Assembly (NCBI GenBank): GCA_030831005.1
Contig: JAURLW010000126.1
Span: 1-15,938, forward strand
Direction of reading: 5' to 3'
DNA: 15,938 nt
From: Bacteroidota bacterium
Lineage (GTDB): Bacteria; Bacteroidota; Bacteroidia; Chitinophagales; Chitinophagaceae
The notes beneath the pieces are model-generated. The model worked only from the letters and a program-made list of their open reading frames with translations. It ran no database searches and was not told where the DNA came from. The position numbers and the translations under genes were made by a program. This document shows positions 7,057 to 13,335 of the stretch, piece after piece (the first letter of the stretch is position 1; every line of letters starts with the position of its first letter).

Positions 7057-7323
7057 ATGGCTCGTTCAATCAAAAAAGGTCCTTATGTAGATGCTAACCT
7101 TGAAGGTAAAGTACTAGCAATCAATGAGGGTAACAACAAAAGAGGTGTAATAAAAACATGGAGCAGACGTTCTACGATCACTCCAGACTTTGTAGGACAT
7201 ACTTTTGCTGTTCACAATGGTAACAAATTTATTCCTGTTTATGTAACAGAATTTATGGTAGGTCACAAATTAGGTGAATTTGCTCCTACTCGTAACTTTA
7301 AAGGACATAGCGGATCTAAATAA
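7057..7323 (+). CDS. rpsS: Ribosomal protein S19 (uS19)
   Basis: 30S head protein near the A site, working with S13. The 88-residue product has the family sequence RSIKKGPYVDANL, KTWSRRSTITPDFVGHTFAVHNG and the C-terminal HKLGEFAPTRNFKGHSG. Length is typical. It is flanked on both sides by spacers of about 50 bases that each hold a hairpin. No Shine-Dalgarno sequence is present. Confidence 0.98.
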   Translation: MARSIKKGPYVDANLEGKVLAINEGNNKRGVIKTWSRRSTITPDFVGHTFAVHNGNKFIPVYVTEFMVGHKLGEFAPTRNFKGHSGSK

Positions 7324-7337
7324 TAATATTAATTAAA

Positions 7338-7350
7338 GGCCCTTTGGGCT
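7338..7350 (+). promoter_or_regulatory. Small hairpin in the rpsS-rplV spacer
   Basis: GCCC (7339-7342) and GGGC (7346-7349) flank a TTT loop, with a possible extra G-T pair outside. It is a short GC stem in otherwise A/T-rich sequence and is followed by an unstructured A-rich stretch up to the rplV start. Confidence 0.35.
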
Positions 7351-7371
7351 GATTAAATAGAAACAAATACA

Positions 7372-7725
7372 ATGGAAGCTGTAGCTCGTTTACGTAATTA
7401 TCCTACTTCGCCACGCAAAATGCGTTTATTGGCTGATTTGATACGTGGCATGGAGGTTGAAAAAGCACTGAATACATTAAAATTCAGTACTAAACATCCT
7501 TCTGTACCGATGGAAAAACTTTTGTTAAGTGCCATCGCAAACTGGAAAGTAAAAAATGAAGGTGCTGATATGGCCACTTCAAATCTATATGTAAAAACTA
7601 TTTTTGTTGATGCAGGTCGTACGTTAAAGCGTATGCGTCCAGCTCCACAGGGTAGAGCATACAGAGTTCGCAAACGTAGTAACCATGTTACTCTTTTTGT
7701 AGACAGCAAATCAAACAATAATTAA
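7372..7725 (+). CDS. rplV: Ribosomal protein L22 (uL22)
   Basis: 50S protein whose long beta-hairpin lines the exit tunnel; changes in that loop cause macrolide resistance in other bacteria. The 117-residue product begins ARLRNYPTSPRKMRLLADLIRG. The loop region is DAGRTLKRMRPAPQGRAYRV (80-99), followed by RKRSNHVTL. The loop looks normal. A short hydrophilic tail (SKSNNN) ends the protein. Confidence 0.97.
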   Translation: MEAVARLRNYPTSPRKMRLLADLIRGMEVEKALNTLKFSTKHPSVPMEKLLLSAIANWKVKNEGADMATSNLYVKTIFVDAGRTLKRMRPAPQGRAYRVRKRSNHVTLFVDSKSNNN

Positions 7726-7752
7726 AAAATTCAACTTTAATTTTAATATCGA

Positions 7753-8541
7753 ATGGGTCAAAAAGCAAATCCAATAGGTAACAGATTAGGAATCATCCGC
7801 GGATGGGATTCTATGTGGTATGGTGAGAAGAAAGACTTTGGTCAAAAACTTATTGAAGATCATAAAATTCGTACGTACTTAAATGCACGTATCAACAAAG
7901 GTGGTATTTCTAAAATCGTTATTGAACGTACATTAGGAAAACTAATCGTTACTATTCATACTTCAAAACCAGGTATCATTATTGGTAAAGGTGGTCAAGA
8001 AGTAGATCGTATTAAAGAAGAGTTGAAAAAACTTACGAGCAAAGATGATGTACAAATCAACATCATGGAAATTCGTCGCCCTGAGTTAGATGCAATGATT
8101 GTTGGTGAAACAATCGCTCGTCAAATCGAAGGTCGTGTAAGCTACAAACGTGCTATTAAAATGGCTATTACTACAGCGATGAGAATGGGTGCAGAAGGAA
8201 TTAAAGTAAAAGTTGGTGGTCGTATTGGTGGTGCTGAGATTGCTCGTTCAGAAGAATTTAAACAAGGACGTACGCCATTACATACTTTCAGAATGGATAT
8301 CGATTATGCTTCTGTATTTGCCTTAACGGTTTACGGTAAAATTGGTATTAAAGTTTGGATTTGTAAAGGTGAGGTTTTAGGAAAAAGAGATTTAAATCCT
8401 AATTTCTCTACATCATCTGATCGTCGTGGTGCTGATGCACGCCCAGAAGGTGGTCGCTCTAACGATAGAAGAGATAACCGCAAACCAGGTGGTGCTGGTG
8501 CAGGCAAACCAAAAGCAGGTGGTTCTCGTAGTAGAGCATAA
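7753..8541 (+). CDS. rpsC: Ribosomal protein S3 (uS3) with a low-complexity C-terminal tail
   Basis: 30S protein at the mRNA entry site with helicase-like function. The 262-residue product begins MGQKANPIGNRLGIIRGWDS. It contains a KH domain with GIIIGKGGQ (GKGG at 78-81) and the C-terminal domain motifs GRIGGAEIARSEE and GRTPLHTFRMDIDYA. E. coli S3 has 233 residues. Here the fold ends near 215 and is followed by about 47 residues rich in Arg, Gly, Asp and Ala (SDRRGADARPEGGRSNDRR and onward), probably disordered. It lies 27 bases after rplV. Confidence 0.98.
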   Translation: MGQKANPIGNRLGIIRGWDSMWYGEKKDFGQKLIEDHKIRTYLNARINKGGISKIVIERTLGKLIVTIHTSKPGIIIGKGGQEVDRIKEELKKLTSKDDVQINIMEIRRPELDAMIVGETIARQIEGRVSYKRAIKMAITTAMRMGAEGIKVKVGGRIGGAEIARSEEFKQGRTPLHTFRMDIDYASVFALTVYGKIGIKVWICKGEVLGKRDLNPNFSTSSDRRGADARPEGGRSNDRRDNRKPGGAGAGKPKAGGSRSRA

Positions 8542-8580
8542 TTTTTAACAAGAAGATTGAACTTATAAATTTTTGTAACC

Positions 8581-9003
8581 ATGTTACAGCCAAAAAAGAC
8601 AAAACACAGAAAGGCCCATAAAGGGAGAATAAAAGGAAATGCTCAAAGAGGTGCGATGATTTCTTTCGGATCTTTCGGATTGAAAGCATTAGAACCAATT
8701 TGGTTAACTAATCGCCAAATTGAAGCAGCTCGTCAAGCACTTACGCGTCACATGAAACGTGAAGGTAATGTTTGGATCAGAGTATTCCCTGACAAACCAA
8801 TTACTCGTAAACCTCAAGAGGTGCGTATGGGTAAAGGTAAAGGTAACCTTGAATTCTGGGCAGCTGTAGTAAAACCAGGTCTTATATTATTTGAAGCGGA
8901 AGGCGTTCCAATGCAAGTTGCAAAAGAAGCTTTTGAATTAGCGGCACAAAAATTACCAATTAAAACAAAATTTGTAGTTCGCAGAGATTACGCAGGAAAT
9001 TAA
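8581..9003 (+). CDS. rplP: Ribosomal protein L16 (uL16)
   Basis: 50S protein close to the A-site and P-site tRNA elbows. The 140-residue product opens MLQPKKTKHRKAHKGRIKGN and contains PDKPITRKPQEVRMGKGKGN. Arg82 matches E. coli Arg81, which is hydroxylated there by YcfD/RoxA. The C-terminal part is EAFELAAQKLPIKTKFVVR. Length is typical and all family blocks are present. Confidence 0.98.
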   Translation: MLQPKKTKHRKAHKGRIKGNAQRGAMISFGSFGLKALEPIWLTNRQIEAARQALTRHMKREGNVWIRVFPDKPITRKPQEVRMGKGKGNLEFWAAVVKPGLILFEAEGVPMQVAKEAFELAAQKLPIKTKFVVRRDYAGN

Positions 9004-9030
9004 TAACAGATTTAGATAAACTCATTTATT

Positions 9031-9243
9031 ATGGCAAACAAGAAAAAAACGAACCAAGAAGATTTACGTTCGTTGGATGAAAAAGTCCTTGCTGAGCGAT
9101 TAGCAGAGTTGAAAATGCAATTGAAAAAATTGGAATTCAACCACGCTGTTAATCCAATTGAAAATCCACTAGTAATCAGAGCTACTCGTCGCAATATTGC
9201 ACGTATTAACACTGAACAACGTAGAAGAACATTAGGTTTCTAA
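9031..9243 (+). CDS. rpmC: Ribosomal protein L29 (uL29)
   Basis: Small two-helix 50S protein beside L23 at the tunnel exit. The 70-residue product has a lysine-rich N-terminus and then LRSLDEKVLAERLAELKMQL and VIRATRRNIARINTEQR, the usual two helices with the conserved basic C-terminal motif. It is 27 bases after rplP and 10 bases before rpsQ. Confidence 0.95.
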   Translation: MANKKKTNQEDLRSLDEKVLAERLAELKMQLKKLEFNHAVNPIENPLVIRATRRNIARINTEQRRRTLGF

Positions 9244-9253
9244 TATTAATAAG

Positions 9254-9520
9254 ATGTCAACTATGACTGAAAGAAAAAGCAGAAAAACCCGTATAGGTAT
9301 TGTAAGCAGCAGCAAAATGGAAAAAAGCATAAGCGTAGCTGTAGAACGTAAAGTGAAACACCCTATTTACGGAAAGTTCGTTAAAAAAACGACCAAATTT
9401 ATGGCACATGATGAAAACAATTTAGCCGGAGCAGGCGATATTGTTCGCATTATGGAAACCCGCCCTTTGAGCAAACTCAAACGCTGGCGCCTAGTAGAAA
9501 TTATTGAAAAAGCAAAGTAA
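9254..9520 (+). CDS. rpsQ: Ribosomal protein S17 (uS17)
   Basis: Primary 16S-binding 30S protein with an OB fold. The 88-residue product contains RKTRIGIVSSSKMEKSISVA, VKHPIYGKFVKKTTKFMAHDE and VRIMETRPLSKLKRWRLVEI, all family signatures. A second in-frame ATG at 9263 gives an N-terminus shorter by three residues and is an alternative start. Only 11 bases separate it from rplN, so the S10-type and spc-type gene sets run together without a break. Confidence 0.97.
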   Translation: MSTMTERKSRKTRIGIVSSSKMEKSISVAVERKVKHPIYGKFVKKTTKFMAHDENNLAGAGDIVRIMETRPLSKLKRWRLVEIIEKAK

Positions 9521-9531
9521 CCTTTTTAAAG

Positions 9532-9900
9532 ATGATACAACAAGAATCCAGGCTAAATGTAGCCGACAACAGTGGTGCAAAGGAAGTACTTTGTATTCGA
9601 GTGTTGGGAAACTCTGGACAACAGTATGCGGGTATAGGCGATAAAATCGTTGTATCTGTGAAAGCAGCTATCCCAGCAGGTGGTGTAAAGAAAGGCACTG
9701 TTTCAAAAGCAGTGATCGTTCGCACAAAAAATAAATTACGCCGCAAAGATGGTTCGTACATCAGTTTTGATGACAACGCTGTCGTATTGTTGAACAACTC
9801 AGACGACCCACGTGGTACTCGTATATTTGGACCAGTAGCTCGTGAACTACGAGACAAAGGTTATATGAAAATTGTTTCATTAGCACCTGAAGTATTATAA
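9532..9900 (+). CDS. rplN: Ribosomal protein L14 (uL14)
   Basis: 50S protein at the subunit interface, forming a bridge with 16S rRNA and contacting L19. The 122-residue product has MIQQESRLNVADNSGAKEVL, GDKIVVSVKAAIPAGGVKKG and the C-terminal DPRGTRIFGPVARELRDKGY. Length is exactly that usual for the family. It is the first gene of the spc-type set; a promoter-like module lies directly after its stop codon. Confidence 0.98.
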   Translation: MIQQESRLNVADNSGAKEVLCIRVLGNSGQQYAGIGDKIVVSVKAAIPAGGVKKGTVSKAVIVRTKNKLRRKDGSYISFDDNAVVLLNNSDDPRGTRIFGPVARELRDKGYMKIVSLAPEVL

Positions 9901-9909
9901 AAATAGTTG

Positions 9910-9936
9910 TACATTTGCACTCCGAATTTTCGGGAA
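9910..9936 (+). promoter_or_regulatory. Promoter-like -7 box with hairpin before rplX
   Basis: TACATTTG (9910-9917) fits TAnnTTTG. It is followed by TCCG (9921-9924), AATTTT and CGGGA (9931-9935), giving a short hairpin (CCGAA with TTCGG). From the TA to the final GGGAA, the segment matches the rpsJ promoter/leader at 4108-4136 at nearly every base apart from two single-base gaps. No good upstream TTTG is seen at 19 bases, so promoter strength is doubtful. It could drive rplX onward or represent a conserved leader element. Confidence 0.45.
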
Positions 9937-9963
9937 CATGTTCAACACTAATTCATTGTAATT

Positions 9964-10302
9964 GTGAAAAAGAGATTTCAACCTAAGTTTAATATCAAAA
10001 AAGGCGATGACGTGGTAGTTATTGCAGGCGATAATAAAGATCGTGCTCAACCACGCAAGGTATTAGCGGTATACCCACAAGAAGGATTAATCCTTGTTGA
10101 AGGAGTTAATATCGTTACTAAACACCAAAAGCCAAGCGCTTCTAACCCACAAGGTGGTATCGTAAAAATAGAAGCTAAAATTAACATCTCTAATGTTATG
10201 TTATGGGATGCTAAAGCTAAAGCTGGCGTACGTATCAAACGCGATCGTACAGAAGGTAAAGTAATTCGTATATCTAAAAAATCAGGGGAGGTAATCAAAT
10301 AA
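9964..10302 (+). CDS. rplX: Ribosomal protein L24 (uL24), GTG start
   Basis: Assembly-initiator protein of the 50S subunit with a KOW motif. The 112-residue product has FNIKKGDDVVVIAGDNKDR, then GLILVEGVNIVTKHQKPS, QGGIVKIEAKINISNVML and a C-terminal VRIKRDRTEGKVIRISKKSGE. GTG at 9964 is the only start that gives a complete N-terminus (KKRFQPKFNIKKGDD). Its stop overlaps the rplE start by one base (TAATG), which suggests translational coupling. The last codons also supply a GGGGAGG sequence that serves as an ideal ribosome binding site for rplE. Confidence 0.96.
   Translation: MKKRFQPKFNIKKGDDVVVIAGDNKDRAQPRKVLAVYPQEGLILVEGVNIVTKHQKPSASNPQGGIVKIEAKINISNVMLWDAKAKAGVRIKRDRTEGKVIRISKKSGEVIK
10285..10291 (+). 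promoter_or_regulatory. Strong Shine-Dalgarno sequence for rplE within rplX
   Basis: GGGGAGG lies 10 bases before the rplE ATG at 10302, a near-ideal Shine-Dalgarno sequence and distance. The other genes of the cluster have A/T-rich start regions with no such sequence, as is usual in Bacteroidota. It is coding (Gly-Glu of rplX), so chance is possible. Confidence 0.5.
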
Positions 10303-10877
10303 TGAGTACACTAACTTACAAACCTCGTTTACAAGCACATTATAAAGATGTAGTAGTACCGGCTTTAATGAAAAAGTTCAACTACACATCTATCATGCAA
10401 TGCCCTCGTTTAGTTAAAATTTGTTTGAATCAAGGCGTTAAAGGCTCTGTATCAGACAAAAAATTAATCGATGATGCAATAAAAGAAATGACCATGATTT
10501 CTGGTCAAAAAGCAGTAGCTACTTTATCTAAAAAAGATATTTCTAACTTCAAATTACGTAAAGCAATGCCAATTGGTTGTCGCGTAACGTTAAGAGGGGT
10601 GAATATGTATGAGTTTTTAGATCGTATGGTTGCTATCTCTTTACCTCGTGTACGTGATTTCAAAGGTATCAATGATAAATCATTTGATGGTCGTGGTAAC
10701 TATACTATGGGTATTAATGAGCAAATCATTTTCCCAGAAATCGATATCGATAAAGTAAATCGTATTAGCGGTATGGACATTACGTTCGTTACTACAGCTC
10801 GTACCAACGAAGAAGCATACGAATTATTGAAAGAAATGGGTATGCCATTCAAAAACGTAAAAAAAGAAACAAACTAA
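10302..10877 (+). CDS. rplE: Ribosomal protein L5 (uL5)
   Basis: 5S rRNA-binding protein of the central protuberance. The 191-residue product contains CPRLVKICLNQGVKG, KKDISNFKLRKAMPIGCRVTL, FLDRMVAISLPRVRDFKGIN and FDGRGNYTMGINEQIIFPEI, the full family pattern. It overlaps rplX by one base at TAATG. It is followed by the strongest intercistronic hairpin of the cluster before rpsN. Confidence 0.98.
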   Translation: MSTLTYKPRLQAHYKDVVVPALMKKFNYTSIMQCPRLVKICLNQGVKGSVSDKKLIDDAIKEMTMISGQKAVATLSKKDISNFKLRKAMPIGCRVTLRGVNMYEFLDRMVAISLPRVRDFKGINDKSFDGRGNYTMGINEQIIFPEIDIDKVNRISGMDITFVTTARTNEEAYELLKEMGMPFKNVKKETN

Positions 10878-10887
10878 AATATAAACT

Positions 10888-10918
10888 AAGATTTGATGCG
10901 GTTTCCGTGTCAAATCTT
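10888..10918 (+). promoter_or_regulatory. Long hairpin in the rplE-rpsN spacer
   Basis: AAGATTTGA (10888-10896) pairs perfectly with TCAAATCTT (10910-10918). Inside it, two G-T pairs and CGG (10899-10901) with CCG (10905-10907) continue the stem to 14 pairs closed by a TTT loop. A T-rich but interrupted stretch (TCTTATTT) follows. It could be a partial terminator, an RNA-processing site or a protein-binding leader. It ends 13 bases before the rpsN ATG. Confidence 0.6.
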
Positions 10919-10931
10919 TCTTATTTAAATT

Positions 10932-11201
10932 ATGGCAAAAGAATCAGTAAAAGCTCGTCAACGCAAACGCGAAAAAATGGTTGCTCAATATGCTGCTAAA
11001 AGAGAAGCATTAAAAGCAGCAGGTGACCTCGCTGGATTAGACAAATTACCTAAAAACGCATCTCCGGTAAGATTGAAAAATCGTTGCCAATTAACAGGTC
11101 GTCCTAAAGGTTATATGCGCTATTTCGGTATGTGTCGTAACATTTTCCGTGATATGGCGTTAGATGGCAAAATACCAGGTGTTCGTAAAGCAAGCTGGTA
11201 A
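10932..11201 (+). CDS. rpsN: Ribosomal protein S14 (uS14), zinc-free form
   Basis: 30S head protein. The 89-residue product has KESVKARQRKREKMVAQYAA, then NRCQLTGRPKGYMRYFGMCRN and the C-terminal IPGVRKASW. Only two cysteines remain in the region where the zinc-binding form (about 61 residues) has two CxxC pairs, so this is the longer zinc-independent type. No second S14 gene is in the window. It is flanked by two structured spacers, before and after. Confidence 0.97.
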   Translation: MAKESVKARQRKREKMVAQYAAKREALKAAGDLAGLDKLPKNASPVRLKNRCQLTGRPKGYMRYFGMCRNIFRDMALDGKIPGVRKASW

Positions 11202-11211
11202 TGTAAACGTA

Positions 11212-11249
11212 GTCAGGTCAGTAAAACTGAAACCGACAGCAATTTTTTT
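11212..11249 (+). terminator. Attenuator-like hairpin with T-run between rpsN and rpsH
   Basis: TCAGT (11218-11222) pairs with ACTGA (11226-11230) around AAA. The stem continues outward with GG/CC (11216-11217 with 11233-11234) and GTC/GAC (11212-11214 with 11235-11237), with small bulges. A run of seven T (11243-11249) begins five bases after the stem. The gap before the T-run is longer than in a classic terminator, so partial termination is only a possibility. Confidence 0.4.
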
Positions 11250-11269
11250 ACTCAATAACAATTTTAAAA

Positions 11270-11668
11270 ATGGTAACAGATCCAATAGCAGATTTTTTAA
11301 CTCGTGTTCGTAACGCCCAAATGGCTCGCCATCGTATTGTAGAAATTCCTGCATCGAATGTTAAAAAACGTATGACCGAAATTCTTTATGAAAAAGGTTA
11401 TATCTTAAAATACAAATTTGAAGATGATAACAAACAAGGTGTTATCAAAATCGCATTAAAATATGATGCAGTTTCTAAAGAGCCTGCAATCAAATCATTA
11501 GAGCGTATCAGCCGTCCAGGTTTACGCCAATATGCTAAACCAAGCGAAATCCGTCGCGTACAAAACGGTTTAGGTATTTCTATCATTTCTACCTCAAAAG
11601 GTGTTATGTCTGATAAAGAGGCACGTGCACAAAATGTAGGTGGTGAAGTACTTTGCTCAATCTATTAA
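11270..11668 (+). CDS. rpsH: Ribosomal protein S8 (uS8)
   Basis: Primary 16S-binding protein of the 30S platform. In E. coli it represses the spc operon by binding the mRNA near rplE; no matching site was recognised here. The 132-residue product has TDPIADFLTRVRNAQMARH, a middle domain with EILYEKGYILKY, and the typical RISRPGLRQYAKPSEI, GLGISIISTSKGVMSDKEAR and GGEVLCSIY blocks. Length is normal. It has hairpins in the spacers on both sides. Confidence 0.98.
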   Translation: MVTDPIADFLTRVRNAQMARHRIVEIPASNVKKRMTEILYEKGYILKYKFEDDNKQGVIKIALKYDAVSKEPAIKSLERISRPGLRQYAKPSEIRRVQNGLGISIISTSKGVMSDKEARAQNVGGEVLCSIY

Positions 11669-11677
11669 TCGTATTCT

Positions 11678-11725
11678 CGGTCTTAAGCTGTGCCTATAGT
11701 AGGCTGACAACCGTCTCATTTTTAT
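11678..11725 (+). promoter_or_regulatory. Hairpin in the rpsH-rplF spacer
   Basis: GCCTA (11692-11696) and TAGGC (11700-11704) form a perfect 5-pair stem with a 3-base loop. TGT/ACA (11689-11691 with 11707-11709) and CGGT/ACCG (11678-11681 with 11710-11713) extend it with internal loops. ATTTTTAT follows near 11718-11725. Weak terminator or processing site are both possible. Confidence 0.35.
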
Positions 11726-11737
11726 AAACACACATCT

Positions 11738-12289
11738 ATGTCTCGTATAGGTAAAAAAATCATCCCAGCAGCTGGCGTTACTTTAAACGTAAGCCCTGCA
11801 AACGAAATCACTGTTAAAGGTCCTAAAGGCGAATTAAAACAAGTGGTTGATCGTGATATCAAAGTTGGAATGGTAGGTGAAGAAATTCATGTTATCCGTC
11901 CAACAGATCAAATCCGTCACAAAGCATTACATGGTTTATACCGTTCATTAGTTGCTAATATGGTAACTGGTGTAACTACAGGTTTCAAACGCGATTTGGA
12001 ATTAGTAGGGGTAGGTTATCGTGCTACGGTAACCGGCCAATTGATTGATATGGCTTTGGGATATTCTCACAATATTATCCTTGAATTACCAAAAGAAGTG
12101 AAAGCTTCTGCAACTGCAGAAAAAGGACAAAATCCTAAAATCTTCTTAGAATCTATCGACAAACAACTTTTAGGACAAGTAGCTTCTAAAATCAGAAGCT
12201 TACGTAAACCAGAGCCTTATAAAGGTAAAGGGGTACGTTACAGCGATGAAATTGTTCGTCGTAAAGCTGGTAAATCAGCAGGTAAATAG
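11738..12289 (+). CDS. rplF: Ribosomal protein L6 (uL6)
   Basis: 50S protein near the sarcin-ricin loop and factor-binding site, built from two similar domains. The 183-residue product starts SRIGKKIIPAAGVTLNVSP and has VKGPKGEL, the link region ALHGLYRSLVANMVTGVTTG, and the second-domain signature ELVGVGYRA. The C-terminal KIRSLRKPEPYKGKGVRYSD is also present. It is followed by a 101-base spacer with promoter-like sequence and inverted repeats. Confidence 0.98.
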   Translation: MSRIGKKIIPAAGVTLNVSPANEITVKGPKGELKQVVDRDIKVGMVGEEIHVIRPTDQIRHKALHGLYRSLVANMVTGVTTGFKRDLELVGVGYRATVTGQLIDMALGYSHNIILELPKEVKASATAEKGQNPKIFLESIDKQLLGQVASKIRSLRKPEPYKGKGVRYSDEIVRRKAGKSAGK

Positions 12290-12299
12290 TAATTACCTA

Positions 12300-12327
12300 A
12301 AATTGTATTTTTTTAGTTATACAATTT
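12300..12327. repeat. Perfect 9-base inverted repeat before rplR
   Basis: AAATTGTAT (12300-12308) and ATACAATTT (12319-12327) are exact reverse complements around a 10-base loop that begins with six T. It begins 10 bases after the rplF stop and ends four bases before a TAATTTTG box. It may be an A/T-rich terminator, or an operator overlapping the upstream part of a promoter. Confidence 0.45.
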
Positions 12328-12331
12328 ATAC

Positions 12332-12366
12332 TAATTTTGCAACCCCGGTAGCCTACCTCTTGGTAG
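12332..12366 (+). promoter_or_regulatory. Promoter-like box and leader hairpin of rplR
   Basis: TAATTTTG (12332-12339) fits TAnnTTTG, followed by CAACCCC, similar to the start of the other two modules (TTTGCA, then C-rich). In the leader, CTACC (12353-12357) can pair with GGTAG at 12362-12366 (loop TCTT) or with the repeated GGTAG just upstream at 12347-12351. The two pairings exclude each other. No clear -33 element is seen at the expected distance. Confidence 0.4.
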
Positions 12367-12390
12367 AGCCCGTAACAAAAAATAGAAATT

Positions 12391-12750
12391 ATGACTTTAG
12401 ATCAAAAAGTAATTCGTCGCCAAAAATTACGTTGGCGCATACGCAGAAAAGTAAGTGGTACCGCAAGCAAACCACGTCTTTCTGTATTCCGTAGCAACCG
12501 TGATATTTATGTTCAATTGATAGATGATGCAAATGGTGTAACCTTAGTTGCCGCTTCTTCAAGAGATAAAGATATCGCAGCAATGAAAACTAATAAAGTT
12601 GAAAAAGCTTTAGCAGTTGGTAAAGCAGTTGCTCAAAAAGCAAAAGCTGCTGGCATTGAAAACTGTGTTTTTGATCGTGGTGGTTATTTATATCACGGTC
12701 GTGTAAAATCAGTAGCTGATGGTGCACGTGAAGGTGGTTTACAATTCTAA
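12391..12750 (+). CDS. rplR: Ribosomal protein L18 (uL18)
   Basis: 5S rRNA-binding protein of the central protuberance. The 119-residue product has RRKVSGTASKPRLSVFRSNR, DIYVQLIDDANGVTLVAASS and the C-terminal CVFDRGGYLYHGRVKSVADG with AREGGL. Length is typical. It may head its own transcript, given the preceding promoter-like spacer. It is followed after 30 bases by rpsE. Confidence 0.98.
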   Translation: MTLDQKVIRRQKLRWRIRRKVSGTASKPRLSVFRSNRDIYVQLIDDANGVTLVAASSRDKDIAAMKTNKVEKALAVGKAVAQKAKAAGIENCVFDRGGYLYHGRVKSVADGAREGGLQF

Positions 12751-12780
12751 TTTTTATTAACATTTTTTATTTTAAATATA

Positions 12781-13299
12781 ATGGCGAAAACACAATTAAA
12801 TCGCATTAAAGCTGGAGACCTTGAATTGCACGAGAAAGTCGTAGCAATCAACCGTGTTGTTAAAACAACAAAAGGTGGTCGTGCTTTTAGTTTCTCTGCT
12901 TTAGTAGTAGTAGGAAATGGAAACGGTGTAGTAGGGCATGGCTTAGGAAAAGCTAAAGAAGTACAAGAAGCAATTACAAAAGGTATCGATGATGCTAAAA
13001 AGAACTTAATAAAAGTTCCGGTTATGAATGGTACTATCCCTCACGACCAATTAGCAAAAGAAGGTGCTGCTAAAGTATATATCAAACCTGCTGCTCATGG
13101 TACAGGTGTGATCGCGGGTGGTAGCATGCGTGCTGTTTTAGAAGCAGTAGGTATCACTGACGTTCTTTCTAAATCTCAAGGATCTGCAAACCCTCATAAT
13201 GTGGTAAAAGCAACTGTAGTAGCTTTATCTAAATTACGTGAGCCTATCCAAGTAGCGAAAGATCGTAATATCAGTTTGAAAAAAGTATTTAACGGATAA
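12781..13299 (+). CDS. rpsE: Ribosomal protein S5 (uS5)
   Basis: 30S protein important for decoding accuracy; spectinomycin resistance changes map to its N-terminal loop in other bacteria. The 172-residue product has VVKTTKGGRAFSFSALVVVG and GNGVVGHGLGKAKEVQEAI. The C-terminal domain follows with GTGVIAGGSMRAVLEAVGI, DVLSKSQGSANPHNVVKAT and ALSKLREP. The spectinomycin loop (VKTTKGGRAFSF) looks wild type. The spacer before it is A/T-rich without visible structure. Confidence 0.98.
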   Translation: MAKTQLNRIKAGDLELHEKVVAINRVVKTTKGGRAFSFSALVVVGNGNGVVGHGLGKAKEVQEAITKGIDDAKKNLIKVPVMNGTIPHDQLAKEGAAKVYIKPAAHGTGVIAGGSMRAVLEAVGITDVLSKSQGSANPHNVVKATVVALSKLREPIQVAKDRNISLKKVFNG

Positions 13300-13335
13300 T
13301 CTTTATCCAATCACTTATTAAGAAATCATAGCGTC

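Noticed and set aside
7398..7718. Open frame of 106 codons on the minus strand across rplV, and similar ones across rplN (9501-9857) and secY (14505-14831)
   Set aside because: They lie wholly inside well-identified genes in a biased reading frame, have no recognisable domains, and are shadows of the real genes.
12347..12370. tRNA-like D-arm sequence (TTGGTAGAGC) before rplR
   Set aside because: No acceptor stem, anticodon arm or T-arm follows; the sequence runs into the A-rich rplR start region. It is better explained as a leader hairpin.
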